64,000 nucleotides of DNA from Bacteroidales bacterium (lineage in GTDB: Bacteria; Bacteroidota; Bacteroidia; Bacteroidales; TTA-H9): NCBI GenBank assembly GCA_028689615.1, contig JAQVCV010000009.1, positions 1-64,000 of the forward strand. The letters are read 5' to 3'. How positions within the stretch are numbered: the first letter of the stretch is position 1; each line of letters starts with the position of its first letter. Shown here piece by piece: positions 28,461-37,160 of this stretch. A program made the position numbers and the translations under genes. The notes beneath the pieces were generated by a model. It had not been told where the DNA came from. It worked only from the letters and a program-made list of their open reading frames with translations, and did no database searches.

Positions 28461-28587
28461 GCTATTTTTTGAACCGGTAAATTTACGAAAAAAAACTTCG
28501 GCCCACCCGATAGAGGATATACAAGGCAAGTCAGATTCTGAAACGCCCGGGCAGCCATCGCACCGCAAAATTTATCCAGAGTCGATT

Positions 28588-29775
28588 CTAAAAAATCAGA
28601 GCCAAAGAGGCCGAAGCGTAATCGGCCTGTCCAAGGTTGGCTTTGATGTAAAGCCCCAACCTGATGTTAAAATCTTTTGCACCAGGGTCTCTGAAGTACC
28701 AGTTTAAACCTAGTTTGTTGGTATTGTACAATTTGGCTCCGGATGATTGTTTGAGAATTTTTTGGTCGTAGTCGCTACGAAAGGGATTGTAAACATAAAA
28801 GCCAATTCTTGTATCAATGGCCAGATGGCCCAACAAATATTCATGCCCTGCATAAACTACTGCGGTGGAACTGTATAGCCAGAGTTGTCCGGTGGCCATG
28901 TGGTTGAGGACAGCGAAATCGCGAAAGCTCGAATAGTAATTCCACTCTGCTGATGCAGTGAATGCATGCAGCTTGTCGGGCAGCCATCTGAATCCTATGG
29001 CCAATCCATAAACAGGGTAACTAGCTCCCCCCGTTGGTTCAGTTGATTCGCCAAATTCGTGCAAGCCGCCAACCCATTCAACCATCATTTGAAATCTGCT
29101 TTTGGCGGAATCGGGTTCAGATTTTCGTGGGTACGGGTGCTCGTTTGATGGATTTCGACCCGACAATCCAGCGAAAAAGCATGGCAAGTTGATTCCGAGG
29201 TTTGGAAGCCGTGTATGCCCGTTGCTAAAATGAAACACCGAAACGCCGGCAGTGAAATTCCATCGGGAAGCTATGGGAACCGTGGCACCGACAGAAGCCT
29301 GGGTAATGTTGGCCAACGACGATCCTGCCAGAGTATTTCCGGGGTTCTTCACTTCGTTGTAAGGATTGAAAAACCATGCAAAACCAAGCCCCGTCTTTAA
29401 ATGAAGGTGCCAGGAACGACTTCTGTTGAGTTTCCATTTCAGATAAGGGTTGAGCGCAATCACCGAACCCAATACCGACGCGTTGCCCAGCAAGCCACCT
29501 GTGACGGAGAGGCCAGCCTCTGGAAAGCGCATAGCCTGATGCCAATACTTGTTTTCGCGGTATCGGAAGCCAAGGGCCACCTCACCCAAAACGGCAGCTT
29601 TTCTCTCGGGGAATTCGGGATAATTTTTGATGATTTGCCCGCTGTGAACAAAGAATGATGGAACGATCCACGATGTGGAATCGGAAGAAGACTGCGCCGT
29701 GGCAAAAACACACAACAACAATGTAAAAATAAATACAACTGCTTTTTGAAGCACCACGTGTTTCCGGAAGGTCAT
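28588..29775 (-). CDS. PagL-like lipid A 3-O-deacylase / acyloxyacyl hydrolase family protein
   Basis: 395 residues. A signal peptide (about 1-27, ending ATAQ) precedes a beta-barrel-like chain of alternating strands ending in a hydrophobic LALIF. The segment VFHFSNGHTRLPNLGIN matches the catalytic His-Ser region of outer-membrane PagL-type deacylases, which remove an acyl chain from lipid A. The protein is roughly twice the length of PagL of Pseudomonas or Salmonella, as Bacteroidota members often are. It lies 15 bp after the cyclase gene, so the two are probably co-transcribed. Substrate is inferred. Confidence 0.78.
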   Translation of the reverse strand: MTFRKHVVLQKAVVFIFTLLLCVFATAQSSSDSTSWIVPSFFVHSGQIIKNYPEFPERKAAVLGEVALGFRYRENKYWHQAMRFPEAGLSVTGGLLGNASVLGSVIALNPYLKWKLNRSRSWHLHLKTGLGFAWFFNPYNEVKNPGNTLAGSSLANITQASVGATVPIASRWNFTAGVSVFHFSNGHTRLPNLGINLPCFFAGLSGRNPSNEHPYPRKSEPDSAKSRFQMMVEWVGGLHEFGESTEPTGGASYPVYGLAIGFRWLPDKLHAFTASAEWNYYSSFRDFAVLNHMATGQLWLYSSTAVVYAGHEYLLGHLAIDTRIGFYVYNPFRSDYDQKILKQSSGAKLYNTNKLGLNWYFRDPGAKDFNIRLGLYIKANLGQADYASASLALIF

Positions 29776-29790
29776 CGGCGGGGGGTTGGC

Positions 29791-31956
29791 TTATTTGGTA
29801 TTGATAATCTCCACACCGTCCCAGTCTTCCGGAACCCCTTGTTGTAAAATGTTATGGCATCGTTGCAAGTAAAGTTTTGCAGCACCATCAGAGGGGTTCA
29901 TTTCTGCTACATTTCTGAACAAATCAGAGGCTGCTTCAAACTTCCTGGATCTGTAAAGTTCAAGAGCCTGATTGAACGCTGCTTTGGTCTTAAGCCGGGT
30001 CTCTTTTTCATGACTTGATTCACCATCGAGTATTTCGAAAATATAGACCGATTCCTTTTTCCCTTTCACCTTCACGATATCAAGAAAGCGGTAGGAGAAA
30101 AGGAAGGGATCGTCAAGTTTGATGAGTGTATCCTGCGAGATGATGATGGCTGAGTTGTAGAGTTTGGTGAGTCCTTCGAGCCTGCTGGCGAGGTTAACTG
30201 CATCAGAGATTACTGTGCCCTCCATTCGTCCGTGACCACCAACTACTCCCAGCATCAGGTCGCCGGTGTGAATGCCTACCCCCATGTTGATGGCGGGCTT
30301 GCCTTCCGATTCGCGAATCTGGTTATAGTCGTTCAGGGTTTTGCGCATCTCGATGGCTGCATTCAAAGCATTTTCAACTTTGCCGCTGAAAAGGGCCATA
30401 ATGCTGTCGCCCATGTATTTGTCGATGAATCCATTGTTGCGACTGATAATGGGTTCCATCAACCCAAGGTAATTGTTGATGAAATCAAAATTCTCCTGAA
30501 GGGTCATCGACTCTGACAGGGAAGTGAAGTCGCGGATATCGGTAAAAAGAACCGACATTTCTTTTTGTACCTGATCGCCCAGTTGAATGTCGGTGATGGC
30601 TTCTTTGCCAAGCATGTCGAGGAATTGACGCGGAACAAATCTGAAATACGACTCGTTGAGTTTGTTAATGCTCCCGATGTAATCTGCCAGCCGGGTGGTC
30701 ATCTCGTTATATCCCTCGGTAAGTTCGCCCAATTCGTCGTTGGTTCTAACCAGGGCAAAGCTGTTCAGTTCGCCCTCACCTGTTCGTTTCATACTGGCTA
30801 GCAGCTCCTTTACCGGAAACACCAGATCTTCGGTGTTCCACTTTATGAAGAAAAAGATGTAGAGCAGCGAAACAAAAATGCCGCTGTAAATACCTATCAT
30901 CATGAGCAGGCTGTTGATGGCGTTCACGTAGAAGAGCGAACTTGATGACTGCTCGTCGAAATGCAAAACGCCGTTAAAAGCTGCCAAATCACCAAACAGC
31001 ACTTTCCGTACATCTTCGCTGGCTTCCCTTGGGTCGATTCCCAATTCCGAAACCCTTGTAAAACTTTGCAACAGGTAGATAATGACCACCAACAACGGGA
31101 GCAACGTGGTTGTGCTGCTGGTGATCCAAAGCCGGCTCCTGATACGGCTTGTAGCCGACTTGAAGACCCTCGACCGCATCTCCTCTTCGCTGTACACTAC
31201 TTCCAGATACTTGATATGCACTCTGTGTCGCAACCAGTAAAACACAAACATAACAACCAACAGCGATGCAATGAGCGAGATGTAAAAAAACTGTCGGCCA
31301 AATGCCCTCACCGCCTCGTTGGAGTAGGCGGCAGGATCTTGCAGGGATGCGAAAACCTGGGTATGGCCTATTCCAAATGCAAGCAACAGCAATATTGCAT
31401 GGATAGCTGGCAATTTTAAAATCCATTTCTTGCAGAAAACGTGCAGTTTGAAGGGGATGTTTTTGCGGTTGCGACGTAACCTGAAATAACGTTTAAAAGG
31501 GTAGTTGATGAACATTCCGGCCAGGGTTGCCATCAAAAGCAGTTTAACCTGAAACCCCATGTTTTCGCCGTTCTCGCTTGTCGATTCCTTTTGATCGTTG
31601 GCGGTTGAGGGGTCAATTGCTGCTTCTGACTGCCCTGTAGTATCTTCGGGCTGCGTGTTCTCTTGTCCGAGCCTTTTCCCTGTTGCCACTCCCTCTTTAA
31701 AACCATCAGCAAAACCGCCAACTCGTTCGATGGTGTCTGAAAGCAATGAACTTACCGAGTCCTTGCGTATCTCTACCGGGTTGAGCAATTGTTTGTACTC
31801 TTCCATTTTTGGCGCATTCTTCACATAAAGGAGCAGCAGGAACGGGAGTACCAAAAGGTAATAGATGATAATGGAGGTAAAATAGACCCTGAGTCCGTAA
31901 ACCCTGGGAATCACCTGGCGGATTTTTTTCTTAGCAGCAGTTCTGATTCTGTCCAT
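29791..31956 (-). CDS. Membrane-bound class III adenylate/guanylate cyclase with TPR tail
   Basis: 721 residues. Helices near 24-45, 138-155, 175-195, 225-245, 285-305 and 350-375 make a multi-pass membrane part, followed by a HAMP-like linker (about 375-425). The class III cyclase domain is near 465-600: metal ligands in LFTDIRDFTSLSE and in DKYMGDSIMALF, and the GTVISDAVNLASRLEG segment with transition-state Asn and Arg. Lys before the second motif and Thr at the matching position favour ATP over GTP, by analogy with bacterial adenylate cyclases. A short TPR-like C-terminus follows (FEAASDLFRNVAEMNPSDG). It probably makes cAMP in response to an envelope signal. Confidence 0.9.
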   Translation of the reverse strand: MDRIRTAAKKKIRQVIPRVYGLRVYFTSIIIYYLLVLPFLLLLYVKNAPKMEEYKQLLNPVEIRKDSVSSLLSDTIERVGGFADGFKEGVATGKRLGQENTQPEDTTGQSEAAIDPSTANDQKESTSENGENMGFQVKLLLMATLAGMFINYPFKRYFRLRRNRKNIPFKLHVFCKKWILKLPAIHAILLLLAFGIGHTQVFASLQDPAAYSNEAVRAFGRQFFYISLIASLLVVMFVFYWLRHRVHIKYLEVVYSEEEMRSRVFKSATSRIRSRLWITSSTTTLLPLLVVIIYLLQSFTRVSELGIDPREASEDVRKVLFGDLAAFNGVLHFDEQSSSSLFYVNAINSLLMMIGIYSGIFVSLLYIFFFIKWNTEDLVFPVKELLASMKRTGEGELNSFALVRTNDELGELTEGYNEMTTRLADYIGSINKLNESYFRFVPRQFLDMLGKEAITDIQLGDQVQKEMSVLFTDIRDFTSLSESMTLQENFDFINNYLGLMEPIISRNNGFIDKYMGDSIMALFSGKVENALNAAIEMRKTLNDYNQIRESEGKPAINMGVGIHTGDLMLGVVGGHGRMEGTVISDAVNLASRLEGLTKLYNSAIIISQDTLIKLDDPFLFSYRFLDIVKVKGKKESVYIFEILDGESSHEKETRLKTKAAFNQALELYRSRKFEAASDLFRNVAEMNPSDGAAKLYLQRCHNILQQGVPEDWDGVEIINTK

Positions 31957-32061
31957 ACTTCGCGGATGGGAAACACTTTTTGACCCCTCAGCCGGGGCCG
32001 GGTTACACGACTGTAAAGGTAATGAATTATCCGACAGGAAGTGATGATCAAAAGCAGACCA

Positions 32062-32616
32062 TTAAGGATTAATGACCCAGTTTTTGCCGTTTGTGGTAAT
32101 TTTTGATATGATTTCGGGCAATGGAGCATAGCCGGGACCAGTCAATAAGTGCATGGATGACAATGGTATAAGACTGTCGATTGGTTTCAATCCGGGCCAT
32201 GGCGGCCTCCTTTCAATCAGAATCAAAGCCGATGGTTCGGCCACCAGCCGCAACGCTCTCGATTCGGCGACAATCAGAGCCTTTGACGGTATCATGGTAA
32301 GAAATTCTGAAACGGCTTTTTCAATACACATTTCATGAGCTCTTATAAACCAGGCTTGCCGGGCTCCTGCCAACAACATACGCGAGGTATCGGTAGATCC
32401 GCTCCTGTCGGTTTCGGCATCAATGCGGTAGGAGACTGGGGCTGGATCGGGATGCTCTCCATGGTAATCCTCATCGTCAGTTCGCATAGCACTAACTTTG
32501 AGCCCGATAATTGGGAAGTCTTCTGAAAAGTGTCTGATGATGGCATTGGCCAACGTGGTTTTCCCCACATTGCGGGCATTCCCCGTTACGATCAATAAGT
32601 TGGGAAGTAGAATCAT
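32062..32616 (-). CDS. P-loop NTPase, MobB-like
   Basis: 184 residues. The N-terminus has a Walker A motif GNARNVGKTTLANAI directly after a hydrophobic strand (LLIVTG), as in MobB and related small GTPases/ATPases. A second conserved-looking Ala/Glu region (ALIVAESRALRLVAEPSALILI) may hold the Walker B strand. No molybdenum-cofactor genes are nearby, so the MobB label refers to fold only. It lies 105 bp upstream of the cyclase on the same strand. Function not assigned. Confidence 0.6.
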   Translation of the reverse strand: MILLPNLLIVTGNARNVGKTTLANAIIRHFSEDFPIIGLKVSAMRTDDEDYHGEHPDPAPVSYRIDAETDRSGSTDTSRMLLAGARQAWFIRAHEMCIEKAVSEFLTMIPSKALIVAESRALRLVAEPSALILIERRPPWPGLKPIDSLIPLSSMHLLTGPGYAPLPEIISKITTNGKNWVINP

Positions 32617-32930
32617 TGCATCAGCATTCCATTGTGGTTAGTAATAATTTTGGCAAAAGGCATTTCATTATACCGTATATTTTCAAAATGGTTACCACCC
32701 TTACATCTGGTTATCAAAAACCTATGCCTCCGGATTCGCACGCATACAAACTATACCCTGCAGGTGCTAATTGACTGTGAGGTGGTTGGCCTTTTTGATA
32801 CAAAGGATTTCATTCTTAACTCACAATTTTGATAATTTTTGCATTGCAACCGAAGGATTTCGGTTTCTCAGTTTACTAATGGTTATTCACAATCAATAAT
32901 TCATTACATTCACACTAAAATTATTTTCAA
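32617..32930. other. Gene-free divergent region
   Basis: 314 bp between divergent genes. It contains a near-consensus -7-like box TAATTTTTG (32833-32841, one extra base) and a 7-bp hairpin AACCGAA / TTCGGTT (32848-32865) ahead of the secreted-protein gene. Nothing else is supported. Confidence 0.6.
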
Positions 32931-33326
32931 ATGAAAACTTATCTTTTTTCAGCAGTAGTTGTGGCAGGTTTGCTTTTAGCCACAGATAGTAAAGGACAAC
33001 AAACCGGCAAAAGCAGCAATGGATCAGAACAAACCGTACAAGCCGGTCAGCCGGTCCAACAGAGAACTTTTGTTGATGCTGACAACGATGGCGTTTGCGA
33101 TAATTTTGCTACCCGACCTGCCAATGGTCGTGGCCGCAATTTTGTTGACAACAACAACGATGGCATTTGCGACAGAAATGTTGATAGCAACCGCTCAGGA
33201 CGGGGCAAAGGCAAGGGATTTGGACGTTGCCAGCAAGGTCGTAAAGGGTCGGGATTAAGAGGTGGACGTGGCTGGCGCGGTCCTCAAAACCAACCTGTTA
33301 AAGAAAACACAACACCCAACAAGTAA
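32931..33326 (+). CDS. Small secreted protein with two DxDxDG-type loops
   Basis: 131 residues. Signal peptide about 1-23. Two short repeats, FVDADNDGVCDN near 47-58 and FVDNNNDGICDR near 71-82, follow the D-x-D/N-x-D-G-x-C-D pattern of calcium-binding loops, each with one Cys. The C-terminal half is Gly/Arg/Lys-rich and low complexity (GRGKGKGFGR, RGGRGWRG). It is followed by a terminator and then the third ECF sigma operon, so it may be regulated with it. Metal or calcium binding is inferred from the loop pattern only. Confidence 0.75.
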   Translation: MKTYLFSAVVVAGLLLATDSKGQQTGKSSNGSEQTVQAGQPVQQRTFVDADNDGVCDNFATRPANGRGRNFVDNNNDGICDRNVDSNRSGRGKGKGFGRCQQGRKGSGLRGGRGWRGPQNQPVKENTTPNK

Positions 33327-33331
33327 TTTGT

Positions 33332-33373
33332 AACAACCACCCCTGCGACCCTTTCGCCCGGGTGGTTGTTTTT
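33332..33373 (+). terminator. Strong intrinsic terminator directly before the ECF sigma gene
   Basis: Stem AACAACCACCC / GGGTGGTTGTT with a 17-base loop and a T5 run ending 10 bp before the sigma start at 33384. Position suggests either strict isolation of the sigma gene or control by read-through. Confidence 0.88.
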
Positions 33374-33383
33374 CTGCATTATA

Positions 33384-33941
33384 ATGACACCCACCGAAAT
33401 ACGGGAAGCAATTAAAGCAGGCGACCAAAAGGTGTTCCGAGATCTGGTAACAGAATTCCGCCCTTTGGTTTATCGGGTTGCAGCTCGTTTTTTTCAAAGC
33501 CATGACGATTGCGACGACCTTACTCAGGATGTGTTTGTAGAAATTTGGAGATCGATACCCCACTACAGGGGCGATGCTGCTTTAAGTACCTGGATTTACA
33601 GGATCACCGTCAACAAGGCTTTAAACCTTGTGAAAAAACGAAAAAGATTCGTGTTCACTTCGCTTTTTTCATCCGAAGCAGGAGGCTTGGAACAAGCCTC
33701 GGGGGGCGATGAACCTTTTCGCGGATTGCTGCGCAGTGAAGGAGCAAGACTGATTGATGCCGCATTGGCCCGACTTCCCGATTCACAGCGCACAGCTTTC
33801 ATCCTCACACAAGCCGAGGGGTTGTCGCAGCGGGAAGCCGCAGAAGTAATGAACATCACCGAATCGTCGTTGGAATCGCTTCTTCACAGGGCCCGCACCA
33901 ACCTGCGTAAGAGATTAAAAGACTACTATTATCAAGCATAA
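33384..33941 (+). CDS. ECF-family RNA polymerase sigma factor
   Basis: 185 residues from ATG 33384 (an upstream in-frame TTG lies inside the terminator). Region 2: HDDCDDLTQDVFVEIWRSI followed by AALSTWIYRITVNKALN near 40-90. Region 4: LPDSQRTAFILTQAEGLSQ, then REAAEVMNITESSLESLL near 130-175. It heads a sigma, anti-sigma, Spy-like unit with gaps of 10 and 14 bp. The arrangement resembles CnrH-CnrY-CnrX of Cupriavidus metal sensing in gene types, though order and residues differ. Confidence 0.94.
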   Translation: MTPTEIREAIKAGDQKVFRDLVTEFRPLVYRVAARFFQSHDDCDDLTQDVFVEIWRSIPHYRGDAALSTWIYRITVNKALNLVKKRKRFVFTSLFSSEAGGLEQASGGDEPFRGLLRSEGARLIDAALARLPDSQRTAFILTQAEGLSQREAAEVMNITESSLESLLHRARTNLRKRLKDYYYQA

Positions 33942-33951
33942 CAATTCAATC

Positions 33952-34317
33952 ATGACACAAAAAAAGAAACAGTCAACCCTGAATGATGATCGGCAGATTA
34001 AGCCAACCTTCGATCAATTGGTTGAAATGTGGAAGGAGCCCGTTGATGTTCCTGTCGATCCTGAGTTTATGCAAAAAGTTCAGGCACGCATCGTTAGCCC
34101 TGTCTCCTACAAATTCAGAGGCGCAATTGCCACGGCCTGGATTTCAGCAGCTGCTGTGTTGCTGGTTGTTGCCGGAATAGAACTTGGGCGTTTGATGCAG
34201 CACGATCCTCTCACAACCTCTACCTCAGACCCGGCCAATGAAATGGTAATCAACGACCTTGAGATTAGCGATTTTGAAGCAAATCCTTATGAAGCCCTGC
34301 TTGTTGTTCCCGAATAA
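33952..34317 (+). CDS. Anti-sigma-like single-pass membrane protein
   Basis: 121 residues. A soluble N-terminal 60 residues (Lys-rich, PTFDQLVEMWKEPVDVPVDPEF) precedes one membrane helix (about 65-82, TAWISAAAVLLVVAGIEL) and a short acidic periplasmic tail. It lies 10 bp after the sigma gene. The small size and topology fit an anti-sigma factor of the CnrY kind; no ZAS zinc motif is visible. Role inferred from context. Confidence 0.75.
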   Translation: MTQKKKQSTLNDDRQIKPTFDQLVEMWKEPVDVPVDPEFMQKVQARIVSPVSYKFRGAIATAWISAAAVLLVVAGIELGRLMQHDPLTTSTSDPANEMVINDLEISDFEANPYEALLVVPE

Positions 34318-34331
34318 TAAATACATGATTT

Positions 34332-34874
34332 ATGAAAACTTATAGAAATCTGTTTCTGTCAACCCTGGCAATACTCATCGTTGCGGTAGCTGCCTTAACC
34401 ACCCTATGGCTTAAGGAAGCTCCACCATCAGAAAAGGTTGATTTGAATGCTTCGCCTTCTCAAGAATCTTCGCCGGTAAGTCAGCAATTAGGATTTGATG
34501 ATCAGCAAAAACAGAAATTCGACCTTATGGTAGAAGAATTCAGAGAAGATGTGACTCCCCAATATTTAATCCTAAGCAACCTGCAACACAGTGTTGCCGA
34601 TGAACTTATAAAACAAAACCCTGACACTGTGTTGATCGGTCGTCTAAACGACAGTATGGCTTCAGTTTATCTTCAAATCAGAAAGTTAACAGGTCAGCAC
34701 ATCCTCAGGGTAAAAACTATTTGCACACCCCAACAAACGGCCGTTCTGGGCAACCTTTACAAAAACATGATTAACGAAAACAACCGCGCCAGGGGGTATG
34801 GAAACGGGGTCAGGGGCGGAGAAGGGAAAGGGCAGCGCCGACATCGGCATCGCAACGGGCAACCTTGGCGGTAG
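34332..34874 (+). CDS. Spy/CnrX-like periplasmic metal- or stress-sensor protein
   Basis: 180 residues. One N-terminal membrane anchor (about 5-26) or uncleaved signal. The rest is a long-helix protein with a DDQQKQKFDLMVEEF helix, a middle helix pair, and GQHILRVKTICTPQQTAVL, which resembles the His-containing LTxxQ-type helix of Spy/CpxP/CnrX. The C-terminus is Arg/His-rich (QRRHRHRNG). Such proteins bind metals or unfolded proteins in the periplasm and gate the adjacent anti-sigma. Similarity is at motif level, so the exact ligand is unknown. Confidence 0.72.
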   Translation: MKTYRNLFLSTLAILIVAVAALTTLWLKEAPPSEKVDLNASPSQESSPVSQQLGFDDQQKQKFDLMVEEFREDVTPQYLILSNLQHSVADELIKQNPDTVLIGRLNDSMASVYLQIRKLTGQHILRVKTICTPQQTAVLGNLYKNMINENNRARGYGNGVRGGEGKGQRRHRHRNGQPWR

Positions 34875-35087
34875 TACCCTGAAAAGTCGCATTGCTCTTG
34901 TTGACATAGTCACTGAAGTAGTCTTCTGGTTGTGCATCTACCAGGGTGAGGTAAGGTGGCGGTTTTGTTTGTGGCTTTGGCAAACACTCAGATTTAGTGT
35001 TAGTTGGATTAATTGCCACAAAAGCTTAAGCAGTGGTTGTTTTAGGTATCTGTCTGGTACAGCACAATTGACACGCCTGTTTTTCGT

Positions 35088-35117
35088 TTTGTCATCCGAA
35101 AGAATTGCTTACTTTTG
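35088..35117 (+). promoter_or_regulatory. Promoter of the TPR protein
   Basis: TTTG at 35088-35091, an 18-bp spacer and TACTTTTG at 35110-35117 form the best full Bacteroidota promoter in the window, 42 bp before the ATG at 35160. Confidence 0.7.
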
Positions 35118-35159
35118 TGAGATAACGAAAAAATATTTTTAACTTAACTAATTTGCTTT

Positions 35160-36107
35160 ATGAATTTTGTGAAACGCTCACTGCTCACCCTCGCTGTTGC
35201 CGCGATCTCATGGGTTGCATCAGCTCAGACCATGGACGATGCCGGAGCCTCCTTCAACAACGCAGTAAAATTGATCGATACCGATCTGAATGGAGCCATT
35301 GAAGGCTTTAAATCAACCATTTCAATTTGTGAAAAGGTTGGTACCGATGCTGATGAACTAAAAAAACAATCGATGGCCCAGATTCCCGGATTGTATTACC
35401 GACTGGTGCTGAAGGCCAATGACGAGAAAAATTTTCAGGGCGCTATTGATGCCTGTACCCCGGCTCTTGAAGCTTCCAAAACCTATAACGATGAAACCAC
35501 AGCAGCTTCTGTCGAAAAGCTGTTACCTCAACTTTATTTAGCCTTGGGACTCGACCAATTCAAAGCTAAAGACTATGCTAATGCGGAAATAAGTTTCACC
35601 AAATCGCTTGAGAAAGATCCGGGCAATATCAAAACCATGGATTTCCTTTTAAAGGTTTATGGGGTTACTGAAAATTTCGAGAAAATGGGTGAAACCCTGC
35701 AGGCAATGACCGCTGTTGATTCTACCAACGAACTGGTAACCAAAGGAAAAGAATTTGTTGCCAAGCGTTATTACATCGCCGGAGCCAAGGCTCTTAAAGG
35801 GAAAGACAATGCCGGTGCTGCCGAATTTCTGACCAAGTCGGTCGCTTTGAGCGAAGATGTCAAGGCATTCAATTACTTAGGAATTGCCTGTAACAATCTT
35901 AAGCGCTGGGACGAGGCCATCGATGCGCTGAACAAAGCAATTGCTTTGGAAACAAAAGATAAAAGCGAACTCTATTTTCAATTGGGGACTGCTTTGCAAG
36001 GAAAAGGCGATAATGCCGGTGCTTGCGATGCTTTTAAAAAAGTAACCACCGGACCCAATGTCAAAGGAGCAGAATACCAGATAAAACAAGTGTTGAAATG
36101 CCAATAA
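35160..36107 (+). CDS. Secreted TPR-repeat protein
   Basis: 315 residues. Signal peptide about 1-22 (ending ASAQT). The rest is made of tetratricopeptide helices, clearest at residues 120-155 (KDYANAEISFTKSLEKDPGN) and 235-285 (KRWDEAIDALNKAIAL). TPR arrays scaffold protein contacts, probably at the periplasmic face of the envelope. No partner is coded beside it. It has its own promoter and a bidirectional terminator. Confidence 0.85.
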   Translation: MNFVKRSLLTLAVAAISWVASAQTMDDAGASFNNAVKLIDTDLNGAIEGFKSTISICEKVGTDADELKKQSMAQIPGLYYRLVLKANDEKNFQGAIDACTPALEASKTYNDETTAASVEKLLPQLYLALGLDQFKAKDYANAEISFTKSLEKDPGNIKTMDFLLKVYGVTENFEKMGETLQAMTAVDSTNELVTKGKEFVAKRYYIAGAKALKGKDNAGAAEFLTKSVALSEDVKAFNYLGIACNNLKRWDEAIDALNKAIALETKDKSELYFQLGTALQGKGDNAGACDAFKKVTTGPNVKGAEYQIKQVLKCQ

Positions 36108-36122
36108 TTCACTTGGTTCTAT

Positions 36123-36157
36123 AAAAAAAAGGGTTGCCATTTGGCAACCCTTTTTTT
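36123..36157. terminator. Bidirectional intrinsic terminator
   Basis: AAGGGTTGCC / GGCAACCCTT with a 4-base loop, an A-run on the left and a T-run on the right. It serves the TPR gene (plus) and overlaps the stop codon of the LuxE-like gene (minus). Confidence 0.9.
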
Positions 36158-37139
36158 ATAGAACCAGAAGATTGCATCCGCGAACATCACTGTTGTCGAA
36201 TCGTCCCAGCACCTCGAAAGATCCATCCTCATACACCCTCCCAAGGTCTTGTGTGGCAATAAAGGAGCAAGAATAGGCATTGGCCAGGTCGATCACGTTG
36301 ATCCCACCTGTACGTTGATCTGCCCTTATAGTCAGCGGGTCATCCGGATCGCGCGTTAAAACACGCATCCAGGGTGGACACCTAAAGTTGCCATTGCCCG
36401 TAGAGTAGGCCTGCGAAAGCAGTTCCGTCATACCATACTCCGAGTGAATTTCCTTTGTTTGAAAGCTGCTGTTGAGCAACTTATGCAAATCCTCGCGAAT
36501 CAATTCCTGCCCTTTTCCTTTCATACCACCTGTTTCCATTACCACAACGCCCGAAAGATCGGGCTTATATTCTTCAGCCAGCTTCAGAAGGGCATGGGTC
36601 ACCCCTATCAGCAATATCTTCCGGTTTTGACTCTTGGCTTTCTCGATGTTAGACAGCAAGGTTTGATGATTGTTCAGAAAGAAGCCACTGAGAGGATGTT
36701 GGGTGGCTTCAATCAGATGCTGTACCATATACACCAGCGATGACCCCTGGCGCTCAAGATAGCCCGGGAGCAACGCCATTATAACATAGTCATGCACAGG
36801 GCCATAAAAAAGATTGAAACTTTTCAGAAACGATTCAACGTAAAGTGAGGCGAAAGCAACGTAATGACTGGAAGTAGTAACTCCGGTTGTTCCACTGCTG
36901 GTAAAAACCACATCGGGCGAACCATCGCTGGAATAAATTCTGTGTTTTTTATAGAACTCGATCGGGAGAAAAGGTATTTGATGGATTTGGTGAATAGTGT
37001 CGGGATTGATGGAGAGGTGATGCAAAAATTTGCTGTAGATAACAGAGTGCTTAGCCTGATAATGGAAAACCTTTAAGGCTGTTTGGTCGAAAAGAGCAGC
37101 ATCAGCCAAAAGCAACTCGGCAGAATGAAAGGGGTGCAT
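36156..37139 (-). CDS. LuxE/PaaK-like acyl-activating (acyl-protein synthetase) family protein
   Basis: 327 residues. FTSSGTTGVTTSSHYV near residues 83-98 is the ATP-binding P-loop of the adenylate-forming LuxE family (acyl-protein synthetase), and VVMETGGMKGKG followed by HSEYGMTELLSQAY contains the adenylation motif. LuxE activates fatty acids; orphan copies are common in Bacteroidota near O-antigen or other acyl-transfer genes, but none are adjacent here. It lies 21 bp after the hybrid histidine kinase and is probably co-transcribed. Substrate unknown. Confidence 0.85.
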   Translation of the reverse strand: MHPFHSAELLLADAALFDQTALKVFHYQAKHSVIYSKFLHHLSINPDTIHQIHQIPFLPIEFYKKHRIYSSDGSPDVVFTSSGTTGVTTSSHYVAFASLYVESFLKSFNLFYGPVHDYVIMALLPGYLERQGSSLVYMVQHLIEATQHPLSGFFLNNHQTLLSNIEKAKSQNRKILLIGVTHALLKLAEEYKPDLSGVVVMETGGMKGKGQELIREDLHKLLNSSFQTKEIHSEYGMTELLSQAYSTGNGNFRCPPWMRVLTRDPDDPLTIRADQRTGGINVIDLANAYSCSFIATQDLGRVYEDGSFEVLGRFDNSDVRGCNLLVL

Positions 37140-37160
37140 AGCAGTTATAAAGGTGAAATA

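Noticed and set aside
32632..32832. 66-codon open frame in the divergent region
   Set aside because: No signal, motif or promoter, and it ends just before a promoter-like box; likely chance.
34798..35142. 114-codon frame after the Spy-like gene
   Set aside because: It begins inside the previous gene in another frame and overlaps the promoter of the TPR protein.
36123..36157. Possible small RNA gene
   Set aside because: The A-run, GC stem and T-run are fully explained as a bidirectional terminator of two convergent genes.
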